Below the pieces are notes generated by a model. That model made no database searches. It was not told where the DNA came from and saw only the letters and a list, made by a program, of their open reading frames with translations. 64,000 nt of DNA, taken from NCBI GenBank assembly GCA_038502055.1, contig JAXRKN010000045.1, forward strand, positions 22,501 through 86,500, in the 5' to 3' direction. The DNA comes from Tanytarsus gracilentus (lineage: Eukaryota; Arthropoda; Insecta; Diptera; Chironomidae). The number at the start of each line of letters is the position of its first letter. Within the stretch, counting starts at the first letter, position 1. A program made the position numbers and the translations under genes. Below, one piece after another: positions 1-11,549 of this stretch.

Positions 1-236
1 AGTTCTGACCTGGTAAGCTTTCCCGTGTTGAGTCAAATTAAACCGCAAATTCCATCGCTTGTGGTAGTCTTCCGTCAATTCCTTTAAGTTTCAACTTTGC
101 AACCATACTTCCCCCGGAAACTAGCTTTAGTTTCCCGGAAAGCTACTGAGTGCACCATTATTTAGTGACACCCAATTGCTAGCTGTCATCGTTTACAGTT
201 AGAACTAGGGCGGTATCTAATCGCCTTCGATCCTCT

Positions 237-283
<47 letters not shown>

Positions 284-1278
284 TTTAGTTAGTCGTACGA
301 CGGTCTAAGAATTTCACCTCTCGCGCCGTAATACTAATGCCCCCAACTGCTTCTATTAATCATTACCTCTTGATCTGTATCAAACCAATAGAAATCCACC
401 GCACACCCGAAAGCATACGTTAGCATAAGACCGAGGTCTTTTTCCATTATTCCATGCAAAACTATTCAAGCATATCGAGCCTGCTTTGAGCACTTTAATT
501 TGTTCAAGGTAAAAGTAAGCCGAACTAAATAGACAACTAGCCTAGTGAAAGGCATCATTGCTATTCATTTAGTGTTCAGTCATATAGTCCGAGTAAAAAA
601 GCGATGACAATCGTTCATGACGACGTCACACCCATACTGGACAATGATCAACTTCGAACGTTTTAACCGCAACAATTTTAACATACGCTAGTGGAGCTGG
701 AATTACCGCGGCTGCTGGCACCAGACTTGCCCTCCACTTGATCCTCACTAAAGGATTTAAACTTGATTCATTCCAATTACAGAACATAGTTTACTAGTTC
801 TATATTGTTATTTTTCGTCACTACCTCCCCGTGCCGGGAGTGGGTAATTTACGCGCCTGCTGCCTTCCTTAGATGTGGTAGCCGTTTCTCAGGCTCCCTC
901 TCCGGAATCGAACCCTGATTCCCCGTTACCCGTTGCAACCATGTTAGTCCTCTATACTAACATCAAAGTTGATAGGGCAGACATTTGAAAGATCTGTCGT
1001 CGGCACTAGGCCATACGATCAGCAAAGTTATCTAGAGTTCCACCACATAAAACAACCCGAAGGTCGATTGGTTTGTCTAATAACTGCACGAGAACTTTTT
1101 ACGGTACTCGCATTCTTGCATGTATTAGCTCTAGATTTTCCACAGTTATCCAAGTACTGGGAATATGATCTAAGAAATTACAGCTGTTATACTGAGCCTT
1201 TTGCGGTTTCACTTTATTTTAGTTTGTACTTAGACATGCATGGCTTAACCTTTGAGACGAGCGTACATTACTGGTAGG
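1..1278 (-). rRNA. 18S rRNA, 5' two thirds (cut by window edge)
   Basis: The minus strand carries a small-subunit rRNA gene. Its 5' end is the canonical TCTGGTTGATCCTACCAGTA start (plus-strand complement near 1268-1288), and the gene runs leftward off the window, so about 1.28 kb of an expected 1.9-2 kb is present. Recognisable conserved blocks are GCCAGCAGCCGCGGTAATTC (complement near 703-722), GGTGAAATTCTTAGACCG, AGCAATTGGGTGTCAC and GGAATTGACGGAAG. Some near-invariant positions differ: after GGAATTGACGGAAG the usual GGCACCACCAGGAGTGG is replaced by a clearly different string. This is either a fast-evolving lineage or a diverged copy. The reading frames overlapping it are chance. Confidence 0.95.
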
Positions 1279-1288
1279 ATCAACCAGA

Positions 1289-2870
1289 ATTCTCTCACAT
1301 TTTTTTTAAATACTCATTCTTAACACACAAAAACTAGTGCATTAATAACTTTCTCTACAATTTTTCTTTACACTTCCTTTCACATCTAAATATCATTTCC
1401 TTTATATTTATAATTGACGAAATGTATCCGAAACATTTTCACCTTACTCTAAACCAAAACATCTTTTTTATGTCAATTCAACAATTATGTAAATAACACA
1501 ATCATTGCGCCGACACCATAAATGCTAAACTCATTTTAACATTTATTATTCCACAGAGAACTCGAATCGCAGTCATTCAACCAAACTTTACATTCTTTTC
1601 TCTCTTTTCCCCTTCGCACTTCACATTTTGTCTGTGCTATACATATCCGAAGCCGAAAATAAAATATTACAAATTAACAGTAGACGAAATAATTTATGAA
1701 TTTTTTTAATAGTTAGTTTTTCTCTCACACAGTAATTTACTTTGACCATCGGTCTGAAAACGTGATGAATCCATCGTGCTCAATATATCAGAGAAATCAA
1801 AATTTTTTAGTTGGTTGGCATATTTTTTCATGCAGCACACTCCGCTTACGATACCGTCTCGTAGCCAATGAGAGCACTTTTCATCGAAAATTTTTCAAAG
1901 TCCCAGAATATTATTGCAGTGGTGGTAAAAATAAGTCCCGAACGGTCTCTTCGGCTCTCCAATACCCTCACATAAATGTGTTTTTTCGTGTACTTACTTG
2001 CAACACACACAGATAAAACTGTACGTACACACTCAATGATTGTTATTTTACTATATGATGATGTTGTGTTTGTGTGTTTTCTCTACTCTCACCAAGACTT
2101 TTAACAACGCTTTCAAATAGCCTTTTGTGAATATCATTTATGTATATGTTCGTTTCTTGCTCATGCTTAAATGAGTATTGACATTTGATAAATTAGTATA
2201 TGTTATTGTTCATACAATTTTGTGTGTTATTCATTCACAAATACAGTGTGTCTTTTGATAATATGGCATTTGAGATTATTCGTGTTTTCTGCTTTCATTT
2301 GGCATTTTTTTAAATACATAAACATTTGATGAAACTGTTGGGTGATTTTCTGTACAACTGCAAGTGATAGTGTATGTCGACACAATTATACTATTGTTAA
2401 TATTGAGTATCTGGTCACCTATAATTTTAACAATATTTTCTAAAGAGTAAACGGTGTATGTAAATTCACGAAGTCTTTTGTGGTTTTTTGTATGACAGTA
2501 ATCAAACATTTGTTGAAATAAGTTCTGTACATTCTCATTTTGTTGCTTGAGTTGCTTGAGGTATTATTTAGATTTTATTTTGTTTTTGATAATGAGTTTT
2601 TTAAGATTATTCGTGTTCTCTGCTTTTATTTTGCATTTCTTTAAGCACGTAAACATTTGATGAAACTATTGCTGTGCTATTTTTTTTTACAACTGCAAGT
2701 GATAGATACTTTTCGTTTGCTTTTTTCGTCACCTATTAAATTAACAATATTTTCTAAAGTTAAATAAAATTGAGCCTTTCTTTAAAAAATTTCGCTGAAA
2801 ATATTTCAAGTCCCAGTTGAGTTTTACAAAAGTCGGTTAAGCCATAGTATTTAAAAAAAGGCACTACAGA
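1289..2870 (-). other. rDNA intergenic spacer / external transcribed spacer
   Basis: This AT-rich stretch lies between the 28S 3' end and the 18S 5' end of the minus-strand rDNA, so it is the intergenic plus 5' external transcribed spacer. I see no gene in it. It contains an imperfect direct duplication: about 2258-2440 and 2588-2760 share strings such as GATTATTCGTGTT, AACATTTGATGAAACT, ACAACTGCAAGTGATAG and ACAATATTTTCTAAAG, about 330 bp apart. Spacer subrepeats of this kind often hold RNA polymerase I promoter or enhancer copies, but no promoter can be assigned here. Confidence 0.75.
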
Positions 2871-4136
<1,266 letters not shown>

Positions 4137-4800
4137 TAAAATTATAAAATAAACAGGTCCAGAACAAATTTGTCGAGTTAGAGAGCAAAATGTGAGAGTG
4201 AGATTTTTTAAATTTTCACTAAAATTCTTCAAACTCATTTTTAAGGATGTTAATGCAATCAGATTGTGTATTTAGATGTCGAGTTTACGTTAAAAATATA
4301 AAATAAATAGGTCCAGAACAAATTTGTTGAGTTAGAGGGCAAAATGTGAGAGTGAGATTTTTTAAATTTTCACTAAAATTCTTCAAACTCATTTTTAAGG
4401 ATGTTAATGCAATCAGATTGTGTATTTAGATGTCGAGTTTACGTTAAAAATATAAAATAAATAGGTCCAGAACAAATTTGTTGAGTTAGAGGGCAAAATG
4501 TGAGAGTGAGATTTTTTAAATTTTCACTAAAATTCTTAAAAACTCACTTTTAAGGATGTTAATGCAATCAGATTGTGTATTTGGCTGTCAAGTTTACATT
4601 AAAAATATGAAATAAATAGGTCCAGAACAAATTTGTCGAGTTAGAGGGCAAAATGTGAGAGTGAGATTTATTAAATTTTCACTAAAATTCTTCAAACTCA
4701 TTTTTAAGGATGTTAATGCAATCAGATTGTGTATTTGGCTGTCGAGTTTACATTAAAATTATAAAATAAATAGGTCCAGAACAAATTTGTTGAGTTAGAG
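4137..4800. repeat. 154-bp tandem satellite, about 4.3 copies
   Basis: The marker string AGGTCCAGAACAAATTTGT starts at 4155, 4309, 4463, 4618 and 4772, giving a 154-155 bp period. Each unit also carries GCAAAATGTGAGAGTGAGAT and GATGTTAATGCAATCAGATT. Copies differ at only a few positions. The array starts directly at the broken end of the 28S gene and stops at GAGTTAGAGG near 4800. It contains no coding potential. Confidence 0.95.
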
Positions 4801-6350
4801 GCCTTAAAATTAAAACTCACCAATTCTTCTATTGATTGATTCTTAATCCAGCGGAGGAAGGAACCAACATCCAGATGAAAGAATATCAAATCATCACATT
4901 CATTCTATTGCTGAACGATTGAGAAAACAATTATTATTGTTTGTTGATGATTGCTAAAGTTTACTTACGAGATGGACTTTATGCAACTGCAGAAGCGTCA
5001 TCATTAGTAGAGTTATTCATTGCTAAGGAACTATTATTAACGAAAGACTATTAAGAAAAGATCTAAAATATTGAAAATTCAATTAAATTTTTCATTTTTT
5101 AATTCTTAAAATTAAAACTCACCAATTCTTCTATTGATTGGATTTCCCATCATGAAGCCAGCGAACAAGGCGATCAAGATGACTGTGAAGCCAACAAAAG
5201 TTCCATTGATGAGCATGACATGATGTGAATCAGTGTTTTCATGTACCGAGTTGTAATGTAGACCACAAAAAACCAATGTGATGACCTGGAATATAAAGAA
5301 AAATATAAATAATTAAATTAATGTTTAAAAATGGATATTATAATTTTAACGGTTTAAAAGTTTTTTAAAGCTGTTGAAGTGTTTTTGGAAATTTAAAAAA
5401 TTAACTGTTGAATGCTTTGAAAACTTCTAATGTTCTACTTCCTGAAGAGTCTGTACTCTCCTATGAATAATTCAAGAAGTCCCATATGAGAATGGTATCG
5501 TCGTGAGAGCTGGATACAATTTGAAATTCATCAAACTATAGTCTAAATATTCGGCCTGTGTGTTCATTAAAGTTTTAAATGAAAAGATATAAAATATTGA
5601 AAATTCACTTAAATTTTTCATTTTTTAATTCTTAAAATTAAAACTCACCAATTCTTCTATTGATTGGATTTCCCATCATGAAGCCAGCGAACAAGGCAAT
5701 CAAGATGACTGTGAAGCCAAAAAAAGTTCCATTGATGAGCATGACATGATGTGAATCAGACAATCAGTGTTTTCATGTACCGAGTTGTAATGTAGACCAC
5801 AACAAACCAATGTGATGGAATATTAAGAAAAATATAAATAATTAAATTAAAGTTTAAAAATCGGATTGGCGAAAACCCGAAGTCTCTAGCTGGTCCAGGA
5901 GCCGAGATCTCGATGGAACGGACGGAATCACGAGCATATAAGCGTTACCACACCTTGTCTCGACTCGAATCGATTTTAGTCGATCAGAAAAATTATCGAT
6001 AGAAAAATTAACTACGAAGTTATAGTCCCTTCGCAAAAGTGCACTTCGGAGTCATGCTAAATTTATTTTGAACTATTATATTTGAAACTAGGACACAAAG
6101 CATCCCAAAAATATTTTTTTCAAATTTTAAACAGTTTTTTTCCTATTAAAAATCAATGAAATGTGTACCAGATCAAATATATGTTGTATGTATAAATTAT
6201 AAATATATCATATCAAATCATCACATTCATTCCATTGGTGAAAGATTGAGAAAACAATTATTATTGGTTACTTACGAGATGGACTCCGTGCAACTGCAGA
6301 AGCGTCACCATTAGTAGAGTTATTGATGAAGTGCTCCACTCTTTAAGTAC
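4801..6350 (-). pseudogene. Duplicated exons of a multi-pass membrane protein gene
   Basis: Two exon types recur on the minus strand. Type alpha (6274-6345 and about 4970-5030) encodes a hydrophobic stretch ending LLQLHGVHL or LLQLHKVHL before a GTAAGT donor. Type beta (5113-5287 and 5648-5816, with a fragment at 4806-4846) starts VITLVFCGLHYN and ends with a hydrophobic stretch, then NPINRRI, before GTGAGT. The alpha and beta phases fit (both phase 0), and joined they would give two to three transmembrane helices. The beta copy at 5648-5816 looks dead: its acceptor AG is deleted and an 8-base duplication (ACAATCAG) shifts its frame. The other copies keep their splice sites. No start or stop was found. 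I do not recognise the family; an insect four-TM protein is possible. A dispersed repeat (about 5862-6050) lies between copies. Confidence 0.55.
5862..6050 (-). repeat. Dispersed repeat, GGCGAAAAC...GGAGCCGAGATCTCG family
   Basis: This segment contains TTGGCGAAAACCCGAAGTC, CTAGCTGGTCCAGGAGCCGA, a GGACGGA run, and CATATAAGCGTTACCACACC. The same ordered motifs recur near 28960-29050, 56590-56740, 59150-59280 and, inverted, near 62880-62990. It is one end of a composite element family that usually terminates in GGGTTACACTAAAAA. Confidence 0.75.
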
Positions 6351-6434
6351 ATATTAGATATCATTTGTTATTTAATAATCAAACAGTTACAAAACAATTA
6401 TGGACGAAAAAAATTAAATTTTGATCTTCAGACC

Positions 6435-7484
6435 GGGGTTAGGACATTTTGCCCCTGGGACATTTTGCCCTCACTCAAAATCCGTGGGCAAGGGCAAAAA
6501 AAATATAGGGTCAATTTGTCCGGGGCAATTTGCCCACAGATTTGACCATGCCCACATATTTTTCAAATTTTGCCCTCATTTGACCATGGACAAATTGACC
6601 CTATATTTTTTGCCCACAGACAATTTGCCCATAAATTATTTAATTGTTTTAATATTTTTTCAAATTTTTTATACTAAGTTTTTACACTAATTTCACTATG
6701 ATATACTTAAAGAGAAATAAGCGATTTTTAATTTTGCACCTATTGGCACTTCTTGAGTATCCATACTCAAAAATTTTTAACTGAAAGTGATAAAACACCG
6801 AATTGCTTCTTCATAAAATTTATAAAACTATTAAATGAGAGTAAGTTTTGAAATTAAATTCTTTTGAGGATATTAAGCACTTCCTCCAGATAAAAAAATT
6901 TATAATTTTTTGAAAAATTGTAAATGTTTTTCATCTACATCATGCAAACAAGTCAGATTTTTATCTTAAAAGAATCAAAAGTTATGGCAAAATCAAAAAC
7001 ACCCCTCTGGAATCTTCGAAATTTTTCAGAAATTTTAAGACTTTCTTTTCCAGGTTTGAGAGCAGACTGCTCCATAACTTTGAATGCTAGATAGTACATG
7101 TGATATATCAAAATTTCTATTAAGAAAAAATACAACCTGAATTTTGTTAATGTAAAAACCACTAGAAAAACCCGAAAAATTGGCAAAAAGTAAATCTTTA
7201 AAATTTTCCGTATTGGCTCGATAAAAACTTTAAATTATTCCTGAAATTATTTTAATTAAGTTTATAGTTTGACAAAAAAAATTATTCATGGGCAATTTGT
7301 CCATGGGCAAAAAATATAGGGTCAATTTGTCCAGGGCAATATGCCCACAGATTTGACCATGCCCACATATTTTGCAAATTTTGCCCTCATTTGACCATGG
7401 ACAAATTGACCCTATATTTTTTTGCCCTTGCCCACATATTTTGGGTGTGGGCAAAATGTCACAGGGGCAAAATGTCACAGAGTC
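6435..7484. mobile_element. Non-autonomous element with ~200-bp inverted ends and 9-bp target duplication
   Basis: Left arm 6435-6640 and right arm 7285-7484 are inverted copies, with blocks such as GACATTTTGCCCCTG, GGGCAAGGGCAAAAAAA, ATAGGGTCAATTTGTCC and GACCATGCCCACATATTTT. Both sides are flanked by CTTCAGACC (6426-6434 and 7485-7493), a perfect 9-bp target-site duplication. The 640-bp centre is AT-rich with no convincing ORF. Long terminal inverted repeats with a 9-bp duplication are typical of Mutator-like (MULE) elements, so this is best called a MULE-type MITE. That assignment is inference. Confidence 0.85.
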
Positions 7485-7493
7485 CTTCAGACC

Positions 7494-8070
7494 TTAATCT
7501 CCTGTCCTATCTCTAGAGGCCGATACGATATACTTTTCATCAAAGTCTACAACATTAACAGCGGCTCGATGTCCAACTAGCACACGCCGAAGAGTTATTT
7601 CCTTTGGAGACGTTATGTCCCAAGCCGCAATTGAATGATCCTACAAATTTAAGTTATTTAATATTTGAGGCAAGATAAACGTTAATTGTGTTTGTACTTT
7701 TGAACAAGTAACCATCATGCCATTGTTGAATCTCAAGTGAAGGACTGCCTCACAATGATGTATCAGAGTGTTTGTCATCTCTACGGTTTTCACGTCCCAC
7801 ACTCGAACAGTGGAGTCACTTGATCCGCTGATAATTACTTTGTCATCGTACTGTAAGCACAAAACTGATCCAGTGTGACCTGTCAAAATCTAGATCAAGA
7901 GAAAATTTTGCAATAAAAAAAATTGGAGTCGTATAGGTGTTTAGCACAAACCTTATTGCATTGCAATGTATGACGATCCCATATTTTAATAGTGTTATCG
8001 CGCAATCCTGATACTATCTTGTTGTCGTCGTACTGAAGACAATAGACTCCCTTTGAATTCTCAGATCTGC
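7494..8070 (-). pseudogene. slmb: slimb/beta-TrCP WD40 fragment, frameshifted
   Basis: Three minus-strand exons encode WD40 blades of the SCF substrate receptor Slimb (beta-TrCP). Exon A (7952-about 8070) reads RSENSKGVYCLQYDD...SGLRDNTIKIWD. Exon B (about 7708-7889) contains LTGHTGSVLCLQYDDKVI. Exon C (7494-7641) reads DHSIAAWDITSPKEITLRR then VLVGHRAAVNVVDFDEKYIV. The introns keep GT-AG ends and correct phase, so this is a genomic rather than a retrotransposed copy. After SASRDRT the family continues IKVW; here four extra bases (GGAG) shift the frame and lead to a stop. The F-box exons and the remaining blades are absent. A MULE-type element abuts the 3' side and a composite repeat abuts the 5' side. 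An active gene copy presumably lies elsewhere. Confidence 0.8.
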
Positions 8071-8079
8071 AATTATAGC

Positions 8080-8940
8080 TCCGCTATATATTAATTTTGG
8101 ATTTTTCCAAAACCTGTTTTCGGCCCCTAGTGCCAAGACATTACATTGTGCAATATCAAAACTTATACTCAAATGATAGGCCTAGCCAAACCCTACAAAC
8201 TGGCGAAAACAGATTTGAAATCGGTTGATCCTACGAGGAGTTAGAGCCATTTAAGTCATCTTACTTTCTCACTTTCTCACTTTCTCACTTTCTTACTTTC
8301 TCACGATCTTAGTGGGCGGCATATCTCAAGAACGGCTAATCGGATTTGACTCGGGTTTGTGGCTAAAGATCGGGTTTTGGCTCTAGTTGTGCAAGAAGTA
8401 TTTAGTTTTGAGGTCCGACCCTCCAAGGACCGTCCCTGAGTGCAAAAATGTCCTTTTTCATACAAATTTTCTTTTATATGGCTTCATGGGTATCGTTGAA
8501 CTCGTAATTGCATCAGGAATCGATTGGCATTGACGATTTTTGAGGAGTGTCCATCATGGCCGGCCTGGAGTGCCACTAATGTCCATTTTTCAGAACTATG
8601 GCTTCATGGGTATCGTTGAACTCGTAATTTGACCAGGAATCGATTGGCATTGATGATTTTTGAGGAGTGTCTATCATGGCCGGCCTGGAGTGCCACTAAT
8701 GTCCATTTTCCAGAACTATGGCTTCATGGGTATCGTTGAACTCGTAATTTGACCAGGAATCGATTGGCATTGATGATTTTTGAGGAGTGTCTATCATGGC
8801 CGGCCTGGAGTGCCACTAATGTCCATTTTTCAGAACTATGGCTTCATGGGTATCGTTGAACTCGTAATTTGACCAGGAATCGATTGGCATTGATGATTTT
8901 TGAGGAGTGTCTATCATGGCCGGCCAGGACTGCTACTAGA
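8080..8940. mobile_element. Composite repeat element with 120-bp minisatellite (about 4 copies)
   Basis: It starts at TATATATTAATTTTGGATT (also near 57415) and carries a short TTTCTCACTT array (about 8264-8305). Then comes CTAAAGATCGGGTTTTGGCTCTAG, which is shared with 44570 and 55010. A 120-bp tandem array follows, with GGCTTCATGGGTATCGTTGA at 8479, 8599, 8719 and 8839. Each unit contains CATGGCCGGCC and GTGCCACTAATGTCCATTTT. The same minisatellite appears at 44780-45300, 57478-58062 and, inverted, at about 56015-56400. No ORF is convincing. Confidence 0.85.
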
Positions 8941-9850
8941 GTTTAAATATTACTTCAAAAAATCATGCTTTAATTCATAAAAATTGATATTTATCAGGTA
9001 TTTAATGTTTTAAAAGTTTCAAAACATTAAATTTACCTGAAAATACCTAATTATTTAAAAGGTATAAACAAAAATTGGTTATGAACAAAAAGATAAAACT
9101 TTTTATTATCAAAGAGTTTATTTTTTTTATCGTTAAAATTTTTAGAAAACAATGCAGGTATCAAGATTTTTGCCTCTTCTGATCATGGAAAGACTTCAAT
9201 CTCGAGTTTAAAGATGTTCATACATCATTTTTTAACAAAATTATCGCTCCCTGTTAAATTAAAAAATATTGCTCTTAAGCAAGTGTAATTAATTTTAAAA
9301 CAGTTACAAATGATATTAAAATTTTATTTTATTTAGTTGAATGACATGATAATTATCGTAATTTTAAGTTTCTCATAAATCGTTGATAAGTTTTTTGAAG
9401 TACTTGTACCTAATTTACTACCTGTAAACTTTTAAAAACATACAAGATTATACCTGTTGATTTTTGGAAGGTTTTTATTTTAAATCTATTGAAAGTTAAT
9501 TGTGTTAGTGTTGAATTCAAAAAGGTTTTTGTCAAAACCAAATAAAAAGTGGTGTAATTCACAAAGTGAAGGTAAGCGTTAACTATAATAATTATAATAG
9601 CAAAAACTTTTTTACCTGAGTTAAAGTTTTTAAGCTTTTTTTATTTCAATAATAATATTTCTTTTTTTATTTCAGAACATAGAATTTTGAGCCAGTGCGA
9701 CCAGAGAGACAAGAAGACGAGAGTGAGAGACGACGACGACGAAGAGAGCAACCCATACAGTATCATAAACGTGGTAAGTGATTTTCATAGTTATTAAGTT
9801 AGTTTAGACTCTTTAATATCAAAATCTGGTGAAAAAGTAAAGTAAAAGTT
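8941..9850 (+). other. AT-rich region with candidate untranslated exons
   Basis: This region is mostly AT-rich non-coding sequence. Splice-like signals are visible: CACAAAGTGAAG followed by GTAAGC at about 9572, and TTTATTTCAG before 9677. A purine-rich stretch (9677-9773, with GACGAGAGTGAGAGACGACG) ends in ACGTG followed by GTAAGTG. These could be 5' untranslated exons of the downstream Helitron-type ORF or of the HDAC gene. No coding region is supported. Confidence 0.35.
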
Positions 9851-11521
9851 ATGACGCGAAAAAAATCTTTTCGCACTAAAAAGTTAATTAAAAAAAAGTT
9901 CATGAAAGTTCATCGAGAACATGTTGATGTTTTAGAAGAAAATAGAGTAAAGTCCGCTAGATCTCAGAGAGATAAATATAATAATGACTCAGATTTTAAA
10001 AATCAAAAGCTCAATAAAAATCGAAGATATAAGATTGAGAAAAAAGAAAAAGACCCAGATTTTGATACTAATGAAAAATTAAGATTAGCTAATCTTAAGA
10101 AAGTAAAGTACGATAATGATTTAGAGCATAGGGTCGAAAAAATTAATTCAAGTCTTGATTATTTAACAAAAAAGAAAGAAACAGACCCAAATTTTGAAAT
10201 TAATGAAAAATTAAGATTAGCTAATCTTATGAAAGTAAAGTACGATAATGATTTAGAGCATAGGGTCGAAAAAATTAATTCAAGTCTTGATTATTTAACA
10301 AAAAAGAAAGAAACAGACCCAGATTTTGAAATTAAAGAAAAATTAAGATTAGCTAATCTTAAAAAAGTAAAGTACGATAATGATTTAGAGCATAGGGTCG
10401 AAAAAATTAATTCAAGTCTTGATTATTTAACAAAAAAGAAAGAAACAGACCCAGATTTTGAAATTAAAGAAAAATTAAGATTAGCTAATCTTAAAAAAGT
10501 AAAGTACGATAATGATTTAGAGCATAGGGTCGAAAAAATTAATTCAAGTCTTGATTATTTAACAAAAAAGAAAGAAACAGACCCAGATTTTGAAATTAAA
10601 GAAAAATTAAGATTAGCTAATCTTAAAAAAGTAAAGTACGATAATGATTTAGAGCATAGGGTCGAAAAAATTAATTCAAGTCTTGATTATTTAACTAAAA
10701 AAAAAGAAACAGACCCAAATTTTGCTAAAAATGAAAATATTAGAGGAACTCGAATAATGAAAAAGAAATTTGATTCCGAAAAATTGCTTAAAGATAAAAT
10801 TAAAGTTCATAAGTCTGAAATTCGTAAAGAAGTGAAAGATGTTGATTTAAATGTTCAAATGAGTTTTAGAAAAGCACATTCTAAAGATATTAATGCGGTT
10901 TTAAATAATAATGATAATGTTAATTGCGAATTAGATATTAAGAAAGCAAAAGTTTTGCTTAAATTTATTGAGGAACTTCGGGAAGTTCCAGAAATTGTTT
11001 GTTGTTGTTGCGAAGGATTATTTTTTAAAAATAATCCAAGTAAATTTGATTTGAATTCTTACCATATTAAGTATAATAAGAAAGCCAAGTACAGTAAAAA
11101 AGAAGATAGTCCTTCGGGGTTAAAGTTTCAATCTTACGTGATTAAAAATATAAAAGAGTTTAAAGAAAAGATTGTTGGAATAGATTCAGGCATGATTTGC
11201 TCAACTTGTTCAAAAAATTTAATTAACGGTAAAATTCCCTTGTTGAATCCCCAATGTGGAGTACGAAGGCCCGAATATTATAATCGGCCGGAAATACTTA
11301 CACATGCAACTGATTTAGAAGCTCTTTTAGTAACTCCAGTTATTCCATTTATGCAAATCATGTCTCGAACTCCTTTCCAATTAAATCCTCAGTTATTTAT
11401 TAAGGGATTTTTTCATGTTTTTAAAATTTTACGTGTTTCGAAATTTAATAACAAGTGTTCATTAAATTCAGGTTTGACTGTACAAGAAATATTTCGAATA
11501 TTAAATTTTAACCTCAACTAA
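9851..11521 (+). CDS. Helitron-associated protein, N-terminal part, with 44-residue repeats
   Basis: This intact 556-codon ORF has a very basic N-terminus and then about five tandem 44-residue (132-bp) repeats. Each repeat contains KVKYDNDLEHRVEKINSSL and YLTKKKETDP; the repeats span roughly residues 75-295. The C-terminal part resembles the region upstream of the helicase-like domain in Helitron polyproteins (DUF6570-like). It has a CCCCEGLFF knuckle near residue 390, a CSTCSKNL...GKIPLLNPQ block near 455, and a TDLEALLVTPVIPFMQIM block near 500. The protein then diverges and stops before any HGNVVNVP motif, Rep or helicase, so it is a truncated mobile-element gene. The stop lies only 28 bp before the HDAC start. 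The near-identical repeats suggest recent expansion. The family call rests on motif memory. Confidence 0.6.
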   Translation: MTRKKSFRTKKLIKKKFMKVHREHVDVLEENRVKSARSQRDKYNNDSDFKNQKLNKNRRYKIEKKEKDPDFDTNEKLRLANLKKVKYDNDLEHRVEKINSSLDYLTKKKETDPNFEINEKLRLANLMKVKYDNDLEHRVEKINSSLDYLTKKKETDPDFEIKEKLRLANLKKVKYDNDLEHRVEKINSSLDYLTKKKETDPDFEIKEKLRLANLKKVKYDNDLEHRVEKINSSLDYLTKKKETDPDFEIKEKLRLANLKKVKYDNDLEHRVEKINSSLDYLTKKKETDPNFAKNENIRGTRIMKKKFDSEKLLKDKIKVHKSEIRKEVKDVDLNVQMSFRKAHSKDINAVLNNNDNVNCELDIKKAKVLLKFIEELREVPEIVCCCCEGLFFKNNPSKFDLNSYHIKYNKKAKYSKKEDSPSGLKFQSYVIKNIKEFKEKIVGIDSGMICSTCSKNLINGKIPLLNPQCGVRRPEYYNRPEILTHATDLEALLVTPVIPFMQIMSRTPFQLNPQLFIKGFFHVFKILRVSKFNNKCSLNSGLTVQEIFRILNFNLN

Positions 11522-11549
11522 AAAGAGAAAAAGGACGATTTAATTAACA

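Noticed and set aside
6421..7478. ORFs of 77-89 codons in the 6.4-7.5 kb element
   Set aside because: They run through the inverted arms or AT-rich centre and show no transposase motifs.
8479..8940. Possible CRISPR-like or regulatory array
   Set aside because: Units are contiguous 120-bp tandem repeats without distinct spacers, in a eukaryotic genome, and recur elsewhere as a minisatellite.
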